Source: Ulota crispa
Taxonomy: Eukaryota; Streptophyta; Bryopsida; Orthotrichales; Orthotrichaceae
Reading direction: 5' to 3'
DNA: 64,000 nucleotides
NCBI GenBank assembly: GCA_963920765.1
Contig: OY987250.1
Location: 8,982,409-9,046,408, forward strand
The notes under the pieces were generated by a model. The model did not search any database. It had not been told where the DNA came from and worked only from the letters and a program-made list of their open reading frames with translations. Numbering within the stretch: the stretch's first letter is position 1; the number at the start of each line of letters is the position of its first letter. Positions 11,850 through 21,864 of the stretch are shown one piece after another. Made by a program: the position numbers and the translations under genes.

Positions 11850-14800
11850 TCAGGCACCGTTGTTTGCTGACTCAGGAGCCTCTCCGTTGCTCCGGTCAAG
11901 AACTCTTGCTCCATTCGATTTCTTCGCAGGTGATTTCGTGCTCTTTGGTGTATCAGACTTGGAGGCTCCCTGTGCCTCAACTAGTGTCGACTCCAACAGC
12001 TCCCCGTCATCTGTAGAAGAAAACGAAACCAAATCATTTACAAACACAAAACATTTGCAAGAAGAAAAGGAAAAAACTTAAGAGCACATAACTTGCAATT
12101 CTGTCAAAGTAAAGAAGGTTTGCAAAGACAATATTTTAGAAACACCAACGCCCCTTTATCAGCACGCGACAATAGTAAACATGAAACTCACCTTTATCAG
12201 TGGGATCATCGTCTTCCTTGTTCTTCCAATAGTCGTCCAATTCTGCATCCAGAGAAGTTCCGCCATGCTTCTTGTCTTTCATTCGCCACTGCCAGTCCAG
12301 CATAACAGACGGATATCTCAAATATCAATAGATACCAACAGAATTCCATATTCCAAACTGTAAAGAAATAAACCAAAAAAGACTTCATCTAATGAGGTAC
12401 TCTACACTTATATCAACAAACGGAACGCCCAAGCAATAGTTGCCAAACTAGGTTTTTCCTGCTGCGGTACCTCATCTAAATCAGCATCCAAAGCTTCCTT
12501 TGTCAAAGGCTTTTGATCCCGGTCCTTGTCCCGTCCACCACGACCACGACCGCCACGACCCCCTACAGCCATAAAAAACACATGAGATTCAATTCCTGTG
12601 TCGACAACGGTCAGGCAAAAAAGGCAGTTCCAGATGATTGGCAAAAAGTGTCCTGGGAAGTAGCAGAGACTGCTAGAATGAGATAGTAAAATCACTTCCA
12701 ACTGACATAGCAAACGTCACAAACGTAAACAGTACAGCAAGAGGTTCCACCCAAACATTTTTCAAACTCGAGATTGATGAATTCAGCACTAGAAGCGGTT
12801 GAAATTAAGAAAAGGATAATAGGTTTCACTCATAGATACTCGAAAGAGATTGAAGTACAGTGCCATCATACACGGCATCGTGATAATCCCCCTGAAGCAC
12901 ACCTGTACCTTGCCACGTAAGCCTGAGCCAGTTGCTTTAAGTTTATAACAAAACTTCCTGATGCAGTTTCACTTTGTACTACCCTTGAAACCTTTTGTCC
13001 AAAGCAAGGAACGGAGAGAAAACATCGACAGCAGCATCGATCAAGGAACAAGGGGTGAAACTTTGCCCATGATTTAACCCTTAAAGGACGAGGCTACTAT
13101 GATACATAGTATGTACGTCGCCATATAACTAGCATTTGCTACCAACAAAAAGTTTTAATTTGGAATCTTGACTACCTCACTAGAACAGCATTGATTTATA
13201 TTCTAACTTCTTTGTTGATCTCAAATGTAATAAAGGTGTGGATGCACTCCAAATACAAGAATGCACCGTATTGTACTGGTCGCAAAGGGCTGCCTCGTCC
13301 TTTAGGGGTTAATTCCAACCATAAACTTCGCTTTTTTGAGCATGACATGCTTAGCTGTCACTATCGACCAAGAAGTTTTGCACCTTTCAACCAGGAACAC
13401 CGAAACCAAGGATAGTACGCCAACAAACAACTTTCAGTCTCTAGAATGAGGCGATCGTAGAGAATGCACTCGGACTTGCGCTTTAAAAAAATCCGCAGGC
13501 AAAGGTACCTACTTCACAATATTCCTTTTTACTACTGATCAGTTCCCGCAATTGCTCGTCATATCTCCGTACTTACTATAACTGAACGCTGGCTGCCACA
13601 GTTCTGAAAGTTTGAAAAATCCGCAGAACTGGAAAAAGTAACAAGGTTCTGTGATGTCGTCCACATCCACACCCGCTTGAAGCCAGCTCTAGGGTTACGA
13701 ACACGAATCCTTGCGTGAAGTTTTGTGAGGTAGAGGGAAACTCGTACAGAGCGCTTGATTCTAGCCAACTTCTAACAAAAAATCGCTACAGGAAGCGTAC
13801 TCTCAACCTTCCCGAAGTTCAACAGCTTCTATCTTGCGGACAGCTCCGAGAAAAATCCAGGACAGAGAGGCGCGGAACACTAAGCACGCATCCAGGCATG
13901 GCAACTACCAAAGAAACGAAAGCCTTTGAAATAGACCAAACCCTAGCTTTGTGAAGAGGTCTGCTCGCAATCTTAGAACGCGCTAGGAAGAACAAACGCG
14001 GATGATTGACGGCAGGGAAGACAGCAACCATGCAAACTGTTTAAGAAACGAGAGTAACTTATTTCGAGAGAGAAAACACGCACCCCGACTGCCTCGTCCG
14101 CCCCGTCTCAAAACACGAATCCTTGCATAACGTTATGTGATGAGGTAGAGAGAAACTCGTACATAGCACTTGATTCTAGCCAACTTTTAAGTAAAAATCG
14201 CTACAGGAAGCGTACTCTCACCCTTCCAGAAGAAGTTCAACAGCTTCAATCTCCGGACACTCGCAGTAGCTCCGAGAAAAATCCAGAACAGAGAGGCATG
14301 GAATACTAAGTACACGCATCCGGGCATGGCAACTACCAAAGAAACGAAAGCCTCTGAAATAGACCCAAACCCTAGCTTTGTGAAGAGGTTGTAAGAACGC
14401 GCCATGAGACATAGAGGAATGAGCAAACGCGAATGATTGACGGCAAGGAAGACAGCAACCATGCAAACTGCTTAAGTTCGAAAGAAAAAACGCACCTCGT
14501 CCGCCTCGTCCGCCGCGCCCCCGCTGCTGCTGATGATGATGATGCCCGCGCCCGTGCAACAGCGGCCCTTGCGGCCCGCCCGTCGGCCGCTTCAAGATGC
14601 CGGCGCCTTGCACTCCGAGAGGCAGAATGCCGCCTCCCAGTCCTCCGCGGGCGCCATAGACGGGGCCAAAACCTCCGCCCCCGTGCATCCCGTGCGGTAA
14701 GAAGCCCGCGCCGTAAGGCTGCTGCTGCCATCCAGCTGCTGCTGCTAAGTCCAGTGCTGCTGCCGGTGCGGCGTAGGGCTGGTAGCCATGGCGGTAGCGG

Positions 14801-14862
14801 TGGTAGCCTCCTCTGCCTCCTCCCCCCGACCTGCTGCTGGCTCGCCCTTGTTGCCCCTGCAT
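11850..14862 (-). CDS. CHTOP: CHTOP/FOP-like RGG and FoP-domain mRNA-export adaptor
   Basis: Four exons: 14862-14496, 12562-12471, 12288-12192, 12010-11850; 238 residues, splice phases consistent throughout. Residues 1-133 are low-complexity and rich in Gly, Arg, Ala, with a HHHHQQQ run and GRGGRGGRG repeats (arginine-methylation and RNA-binding type). The FoP duplication domain follows: KEALDADLDE at 144-153 and SLDAELDDYWKNK at 165-177, the paired LDxxLDxY motifs of Friend-of-PRMT1/CHTOP, which in animals bind the export factors UAP56 and NXF1 within TREX. The tail is acidic, then Ser/Lys-rich. Start 14862 was chosen because the RGG frame begins there; an in-frame upstream ATG at 14910 would add 16 charged residues. 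Intron 1 (12563-14495) carries a tandem duplication and a piggyBac-like MITE. The family assignment is firm; orthology to animal CHTOP is inferred. Confidence 0.87.
13078..13308. mobile_element. piggyBac-like MITE flanked by TTAA
   Basis: 231 bp, non-coding. Left end CCCTTAAAGGACGAGGC, right end the inverted CCCCTAAAGGACGAGGC, so the terminal repeats match over 16 of 17 bases. TTAA abuts both ends (13074-13077 and 13309-13312). TTAA targets with CCC...GGG termini are the signature of the piggyBac superfamily. It sits in intron 1 of the CHTOP-like gene. Confidence 0.82.
13698..14495. repeat. tandem duplication in CHTOP-like intron 1
   Basis: Two units of about 410-415 bp: about 13698-14107 and about 14108-14520. 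Shared words include GATTCTAGCCAACTT and ATCGCTACAGGAAGCGTACT, offset by 415 bp. The upstream unit includes the exon 1 tail (GGACGAGGCGG type) and its GTGCG splice donor; the downstream unit keeps a mutated copy of that exon tail at about 14080-14107. Divergence is moderate, so the duplication is not recent. Confidence 0.85.
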
Positions 14863-15360
14863 CCTGCACCCGAGCTCGAACAACAAATCCCTCTCCCTTT
14901 CTCTCTTCACTTTCTCTCTCGTTTGCTCTGTCTCGTTTTCGATCTGTTTTTCTGTCTCGTTTTCTCTCTGTCTTTGTTTCGAACCCTTTTTCTGTCTCGT
15001 TTTCGATGTCTTGTTTTGTGTCTGTTTGTTTGTGTTCCTGGTTTGGTGTGAGTGATGGGAGTGAGCTAAGAAGGGTAGAGGAGGGGAGAACGACGGTGGA
15101 GGGGCTGCATAAGGAAGAGTAGAAGGGGAGCTTGGGAAGACGGCAGCTTTGCGAAGGAAGTGAAGTATCTTTGTGCGAGCAAGCTGAGTGAGTGTTGGGC
15201 TGGACGCGAGCCTCGTGGCTGTGGCTCTGGGGCTTTGGTTTTGTATTTGCTGCTGCTCTCCCCGCCTTCTCTCGGCACTCGGTGGCCGGTGGATGAATGG
15301 TGTAAGTATAGCTTATTCATTCGTCGACTCTGTCCGTAGAGAGTGTCTGTCGATGTGGCT
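14863..15360 (-). promoter_or_regulatory. 5' leader and promoter of the CHTOP-like gene
   Basis: GC-richer than its surroundings, with a long GA-rich tract on the coding strand (about 14880-15040), typical of plant 5' leaders. The open frames on the plus strand here (14433-15122, 14788-15051) are antisense products of GC-rich exon 1 and the pyrimidine tract. Confidence 0.45.
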
Positions 15361-16319
15361 TTGGTAGAGCATCTCCAGCCTTGAACTTCAAACTTGATAC
15401 TAGATTACATTTATTTTCTAAGGGCCCTCAAAATTCTTGCTCTCTAGCCATGCACGGTATAAATTTTCCTAGCAAACATTTGCCTAAATCTTACCTTGAA
15501 ACCAGCCTGGCAACTTGAACACTAGACAAAATCTTTGAAAAAGTGCACGAACTTGTTGAAGCCCTCTCCAAGTTTCAGCAGATTTGCCATATTTTGGATG
15601 AAAGTTACTAAAATTAGTAGATTTTGTGGATGAGCATGCAGACGTCAATGAATCTGTCTAATTCTATTCAAATTTTCCTTACCTGCTTGCGTGGTAGGGT
15701 GCATGTCGCTCTACCAACGAAAATATTAAAAAAAAACCGTTGGGCATGCATTTCAAACATGGCCCTTGCACTTCAAGCGTATCCCACAAATAGTCATTTG
15801 ACCATTCACCAAAGGGAATTGTCGTGTAAATAGATATCGCTAAACACAACACATTGTGTACTATCACTAACAGCAGATAAAAACAAAAATGTAATCCAAA
15901 AACATATATACAAATATGCTCTTAATTGCCCCCCCTAGCTGGCTAATGGAAACCCACGAGTCAGTTAGGACTATACTAAAAGTATAACTAGATCTAAATA
16001 CTAAGATGAATATAAGTCTTCAGCATCTATCCACACCAAAGGTAATGTTGTTGGCGACTGACAATGACAAGTGAGTATGATGAAAAGAATGTATAAAAGA
16101 TTGTAAGTTGGATGCATTGATGAGCCCCATCGTTAATCGCATTTGGCAGGTTTTTAGTGCCAATCTCTTATTCAATCTCTTATTAGTCCAATCTCGTGCG
16201 CTGCAAATTTGGCGCCTAGTCAACAAAAGTGGCAATGCTGTCATCTTGAACATAAAAGGCTTGACCTCAAGAGATTATCAACGCTTGTCCAGAGTCGTAG
16301 CATGGCTTGAAGATCTCCT

Positions 16320-16450
16320 ACAACAAGGACAAATCTAATCTCTTGGAGGTAGAGTCAACAAGGACGGAACTAAGTATGCCATATGCTAACCACGTTGGCA
16401 CTGATCACACAAAAGTATAATAGCCGCGCCTTTCTTCTTTCCACAAACAA
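16320..16450 (-). pseudogene. PHD finger at the 3' end of the retrotransposon pol
   Basis: One frame reads a VCGKKKG block (Cys codon 16442-16444), LLCDQCQRG (16390s-16412), a stop, HMA (His codon 16383-16385), LVPSL, LPPRD, then ICPCC (16320-16334). This follows the PHD consensus CxxC...LLCDxCxxGYHxxCLxPPL..LPxGxWxCxxC. Two expected Cys read Tyr and two expected aromatic positions are stops, all single-base changes, so it is a decayed copy. It lies in the same orientation about 370 bp after the integrase remnant. PHD fingers typically bind the histone H3 tail. Confidence 0.75.
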
Positions 16451-16820
16451 AATAAGATAATCCCTCTGGCACCAATGCCAACTCCGGCTACTTGATACCG
16501 TCAATGGACATGTGACAAGAGATACAATTTTTGGAATGTTCCCTGCACTCTCACCCATCCTTGCTTTCCAATAAAAAAATGCCATTAGGCAAGACGTTCT
16601 TCACGCAAAAAATGGTACGTTTTACTCTGACATCCAATGTTGTAGGCGCTTCAAGCTGCAAATACACATAATCTTCTTGAAAGAACTTTTGCAGCTGCGG
16701 TCGATAAGCGCCGCTACAAATGCGCGTATAATGTAAAGAATCTTGATGCTAAGCTATATGTAAATTTTCCAAAGCCATAGGCATGGCTCTTTTGAAGAAC
16801 TCAGTCCGATCATGTAGGCA

Positions 16821-17480
16821 TTAAGCCCAAACATCTGGACTATCCAAGTCCACGACTAAAGCCAGCTTCTCCTGCACGAAGCTAGGCAAAATGGACTTTC
16901 TCCCATATAACAACTGGTAAGGACTAGAAGAGGCCAAAGAAGCCTGTTTACTAAAATGGTAACCCATAGCAATCCATAGCAACATCAAATCCCAATTTCG
17001 ATAGTTTCTACAAAGCAATCCATACTTGCATAAACCACGTTTTATTGTTTAAACAACTTGTTCAGCCAAACCATCTGCCTCATGGTGATCTCTAGAGATG
17101 GTGTGGTGATCAAGCAAAGCCTTGGTGTATAAAGTCTCAAAAGCTCTTAGAAACTTTTGACCTTGATCTGTCAAGATTTCAACTAGTACTTCAAAGCGTG
17201 CCAATACTTGGTCAAAAAATGCCATAGCTGCTAACTCCAAAGAGTTCTGAGGTAAAGCAACTAACTCAATCCATTTCCTGAAATTCTCTACCATCACTAA
17301 TACGTGTTTGGCTCCACGTGGGGTGACTACAAGCGGTCCAGCAAAGTCCAAAGACCAACAATAACTTAAATCCATGATAGGTAAAGGCTTCAACTATGGA
17401 GATAAAGTGTAAAAACTTGATTTCACTCAATCACACACCTCACAACAAGAAACATAAGTGGAAATTTGCTGATATATGCT
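16821..17480 (-). pseudogene. integrase remnant of the Ty3/gypsy element
   Basis: A CEVC segment near 17430-17445 fits the end of the HHCC zinc-binding region. It is followed by LDFAGPLVVTPRGAKHVLVM (catalytic-core start with its Asp, about 17330-17350), ILTDQGQKFL (second core block, about 17160-17180) and HHEADGLAEQVV. A separate frame (16821-17018) continues with the SPYQLLYGRKSILPS segment typical of the core's end. Frames are broken between these parts. No chromodomain is recognisable downstream; a PHD finger takes that place. Confidence 0.82.
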
Positions 17481-17879
17481 AGTCCACCAATACTGATTGC
17501 ACAACATAGAATGCGTCTTGTGCACTCTAAAATAACCAAGCTTCTCATGCACTTGTCGTATCAAAGAAGTTCTCTAGTTCAATCTAAGAATTATGCGCCT
17601 AGCTCTATCCGGTCAAATTTGAATCAACAAGCCGTTATCCAAATGGAACCTTGTTATTTGATGGTAAACTTTGTCTCACTCCATGATGGAAATATTCAAA
17701 GGAAATGATTCATGCTGAAGTTTGTACAAGACCATTATGTCCTCTCACACATCTTCAATACCTTAAGACTTATCAAGCTCATCATTCAAATCTAGATCAG
17801 CCGCCTCAGTATCAGAGTTTGATATCAAAGTCAAATAAGCAACTGCGTGTCAGCTTGGAACTACCTCCAATTCACAATC

Positions 17880-19407
17880 TCAATGCTATCTAGCACCAAT
17901 CAAATCTTCATTAGATGGACTTGGATTGCAAAAAAGCCCATCCGCATCCAGGTTAGTGATACCAACTCAGTGAATAACCTCAAAATTATATTCTTGAAAC
18001 AACAGAACCCACCTAACAAACTTGCTAGTGAGTTTATCTGACTCCATAAGCCACTAAAGGTTGATAATCTGTCACCAATATAAAGTGTTGCACATACAAG
18101 TAAGGCCAAAAATGTGAAATGGCCCATACCGCAATTAGAACTTCCCCTTCATAAGACAAATAGTTAGAGTCTACCAAGTTGTTACTCCTTGAAGCAAAGG
18201 CAATAACATACTCACGTCTTTCTTCATCTTTTTAAGTCAAAACTACACATAATCCCATTGCATTCCAATCCGTATACAATTGAAAAAACCTAGTAATATC
18301 AGGACATTGAAGCATGGGTGTTGAGCCCAATTTCTGCTTCAACATATCAAAAGTCAATTGCTGCTCACGGCTCCATGTCCACATGTGATCCTTGCCAGTG
18401 AGCATAATTAAAGGCTTGGTAATCAAGCTGAAGTTCTTGACAAAACGGCGATAATAATTTGCTAAGTTAAGAAATGTACGCAACCTTAAAATATCACAAG
18501 ATATTGGAAGCTTTCGAAGAGCATCCACTTTTGCCTGCTGTACGCCAAGTCTTCTTGAAAGTATCATGTGTCTCAAGTATAACAACCTTTCATAGAAGAA
18601 TTTGCACTTGCCGTAATACAAGTACAATCCTCATTCACGCAATCGCTCAAAAACGGCTTGCAAATGCCTTACATGCTCCTGAGGTGAACTACTAAAGACA
18701 ATAACATCATCAATGTAGCATCAAGCAAATGACAATCTAGTCAAAACACAATCCATCACTCTCTAAAACTCAGTAGGTACGTTTTTAATATCAAATGAAA
18801 GAAACTTCTAATGATAGAATAGATTTCTGCCATCATGATCTACTCTCCAAAATGCAGTCTTCACACAATCTTCCAACCGTAATGACAACTGGCGGTATCC
18901 AGTTTTCAAATCCAATGTATTAAAGATTTGAGCCGATCCCACTGCATCAAAGAATTCCTCTGGCGTCAGCATAGGAGATCAGTATGATTTGATCTTTTTA
19001 TTAATTAGATGGTAATCTCCACACATTCTTTTCTCAGTCCAATTTTTAAATATATCCTTCTTAGAAAGCATTATCGTAGCACAAGCGTACTTGCCATTAG
19101 ATAACTCAATCAAACCCGCAGCTAAAAGCTCATGACATTGGGCTTGAACACTAATCTTCTCAGAACTACTCAATTTATAAGGACATCTGAAGATCGGATG
19201 ATCATTCTCAAGCTGAATATGAAGAGACTTACCTTTATAACTTTCCAAATCATGAAGATTAAAAGCAAAATAACTCTGATACGAGTGAATGAATATTTGC
19301 ACCCCAAGTGCCTCAACATCTGTGAGATGATGATTTAAACTCAAAAGCCAATCATCAAACTCCGTGGTAGTCTTTTCTATCAAAGAATCACTACCAGATG
19401 TGGACAC
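17880..19407 (-). pseudogene. reverse transcriptase and RNase H remnant
   Basis: RT starts within 18979-19407 (CPYKLSSSEK, ELLAAGLIELSNGKYA, MCGDYHLINKK). The catalytic YIDD motif is readable at about 18697-18720. The connection (18232-18627: LRTFLNLANYYRRFVKNF, PLIMLTGKDHMWTWSREQQ) leads to an RNase H start at TDWNAMGL (about 18255-18280). RNase H continues to about 17880 with YEGEVLIAVWAISHF, LVTDYQPLMWLM and DADGL. Ty3/gypsy-type by sequence pattern and order. Several stops and frame changes; no intact polyprotein. Confidence 0.87.
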
Positions 19408-19574
19408 AACCTGTCGTTGCTAATCAGAAGAGGGAAGGATAATATCACTACCTCTAACATTGTCATGTAGGGTCAAAGTAGCAAAGGCTTTTTGAGCTTG
19501 AAGCTCATCCAAAGCTTGTCACTAAAAATGCAAATGATGCCTAGAATCCTTATTAACTATAGCGATTGGCATTT

Positions 19575-20640
19575 TTATTGCTCCAAACCATTGTTCTCTG
19601 CCTTCAGAGTGAATAATTTGCCATATTGCTGCTGAACAGCAAGCCACATGCCAATAGTCCAAACCATGGTATGAAGATCTATAGTTTGACCCAATACAAA
19701 GCGTCGTTGACTTTTGGTGAGATCATGAGCTGATGTAGTGCCAATAGAAAAACCCATGGCACGCTCATGCTTATCCGCATTGCCCTCTTCATAAATGTGA
19801 TTATGAGAATCCCACACCATACCAGGTCCACGTGCTCGGAATGCAAAAGACTTAAAATATGTAATAAATGTCAGTAATGCCTCGCAAGACTTCTTAACCT
19901 TATTGACAAAAATAAAATAAAGTGAATCGGCTTAGATCACAACTAAAGGTTCTTTGTGGTAAACCAAAATGTCCTTTATCAAAAGTCTTGGAGATATAAT
20001 AATTTGTGAAAATGCCTTGGCCAACATGGAATGTGACACCATGTTGATCTAAAGCCAACGTGGTCAATGGGCAAATGACTTTAGTGCAGCGACACCCACA
20101 AAGGTTGGAAGACTAAAAATTTGATAAATATAATAGTCATCTTCTATCACCTTTGGCCGTTCATCGGCCAATAGAAGTACATCCTCAAAAATATACCCAG
20201 ATGGAGTGGTTTGATGGTTATACCACCATTGTATAATCCTCACAAATTTCATAAAAAAAACTAGATCTTTGGTCATCTAACATTTGACCTGCATCTGCTC
20301 GTGAATGACCTTGGCAAGGCCATTCTGTCACAAGCAAATCAACGTGATTCAATCTCCTAAAATTCTGATCACTAATAAAGGTAACGTCTCCAGAAAGGTG
20401 GCCAAAACATTCATAAATAAACAATGGCGGCAATTACTCAAGGAATTGAGCCATCAACTTCTGAAAATGATGTTGGGCTATTCTGGTAAGAATATAACTG
20501 TCATTAACGTGAATGTACCGCCAAATCATGAGCCCAGCCTCTAAAATGGTTGCCAATCTGGTGTCAATGCCTCCAAAAAACTCCATGAAAGTGATTTCGT
20601 CTATGGATAGACGCTAATTGATAAATCGCCCGGAGATAGA
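19575..20640 (-). pseudogene. DNA cytosine-5 methyltransferase domain captured by the retrotransposon
   Basis: Conserved C5-MTase blocks appear in order. Motif I, which binds S-adenosylmethionine, reads FMEFFGGIDTRLATILEAGL from about 20592. Motif IV reads VDLLVTEWPCQGHSRA, with the catalytic Cys codon at 20314-20316 intact. A motif V-like DDQRSSFFYEI follows (about 20280-20240). After a frameshift near 20240, motif VI reads GYIFEDV (about 20178-20198; the family has ENV), then VAALKSFAH (about 20065). The C-terminal part (19575-19820) holds ERAMGFSIGTT and RRFVLGQTIDLH, matching motifs IX-X. So nearly the whole catalytic domain, about 340 residues, lies between protease and RT. Stops and a frameshift make it inactive. 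Capture of C5-MTases by retrotransposons is known from some algae and protists; this exact lineage is not known to me. Confidence 0.85.
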
Positions 20641-20829
20641 GCTCATGGGAGTAAAAGCTAAAGAGTCAAAATGTACAGAAGCTGCAATGTCCCTATATCA
20701 TTGAGACAATTAATGACGACTAGTCCAAAGTGGCAAAGCATCATTGGAAAGCTAAAGTGTAGCTAATAAAATTGATGACTCTCATCAGTCCTCTGGAAAT
20801 GCGACAGCAAACGCCAAAGTCTCCTCTCA

Positions 20830-21330
20830 GAGCGAAAGACCAAATAGAAGGGTCTCTAAAGATGCCGAGCATCTAAACATAGCGTTAGTAGCTACAAACA
20901 TAGTCAATGCTGCAAATGCCACTGGAATCAGCTCCTTCCTACCATTGCCAAAAGACCATCCTAGTCGAATCCACGCTTTTTTGGTCCAATTATCTATACT
21001 GAAACTAAGAGGGTAAAATGCCTGCTGACCAACTAAAATATCATAATTGATAGCATTGGTGACAGCGCACCTCAAAGAAAAATGAAAATAGATAGATCTT
21101 CCACCTACTCAAAAAATCAGCTATAGAGGCTTTTTGGTGTAGCCTATAGCACTCTCCGTGCCCCCAATTAAAGTGACAATAGTGAATGGACAAAACACCA
21201 AGTCTTTAGTAGTCAAACCAAGTTCTACCGCCAAATATTTGCTAATCATAATTGGCCAGGCACCTGAGTCTATCATCACTCTAAGTGGAGTAGCTCAATG
21301 ACCATGCTCTCCATTATATGAAACCACGAA
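20830..21330 (-). pseudogene. retroviral-type aspartic protease remnant
   Basis: RVMIDSGAWPIMI is readable at about 21245-21282, containing the DSGA active-site motif. Downstream, in the frame at 20827-21075, NAINYDILVGQQAFYPLSFS matches the flap/late region of retropepsin-like proteases. It sits directly upstream of the methyltransferase block. Confidence 0.75.
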
Positions 21331-21864
21331 GACTCCATTGTTGTTTACCAAACATACAATACTTAGATATACAGCTTGTCGCTCTCTAGTAGATCTTGCT
21401 GAAACATTAGCAAGATAAGCTGCTTCTATTGCTAGAGGTACATCCATAGAGGAATAATGCGGTGTTTGGCTATGTACATGCTCACCAAATGCTACAATGG
21501 CTTCAGTTGCAAACTTAGCTCGTAACTTTGTTTGAGCCTCTGAACCATAAATTGAAGAGGTCTCAGCAACAACCTAAAAAACCTGAAAAGATGGCATGTC
21601 CGCTTTTTCTTTTAAAACACGTCCCACCACATGAAAGATTTTAGAAGCCTGAAAACTAGGTGCCATCAACTCTGAGCCAGAAAAAAATCGACATCTGTAT
21701 AACTTTAAAAATTATGGTTTGCAGTAAATCAGATGATGCAGAACCTCTAAGATGTGAAAGTGAAACAACAAGGTGTTTGCCCGTGGCAATAGCATCAGCC
21801 AGACCAAAAGATAATGGCAGGTATATTTGGCCAATAGAATCAATAGGACCACTATAGCGTGCGC

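Noticed and set aside
14433-15122. 229-codon plus-strand open frame
   Set aside because: Antisense to the GC-rich exon 1 of the CHTOP-like gene and its GA-rich leader; composition artefact.
16020-16820. Chromodomain after integrase
   Set aside because: I looked for the aromatic-cage pattern and found none; the conserved Cys/His layout is that of a PHD finger.
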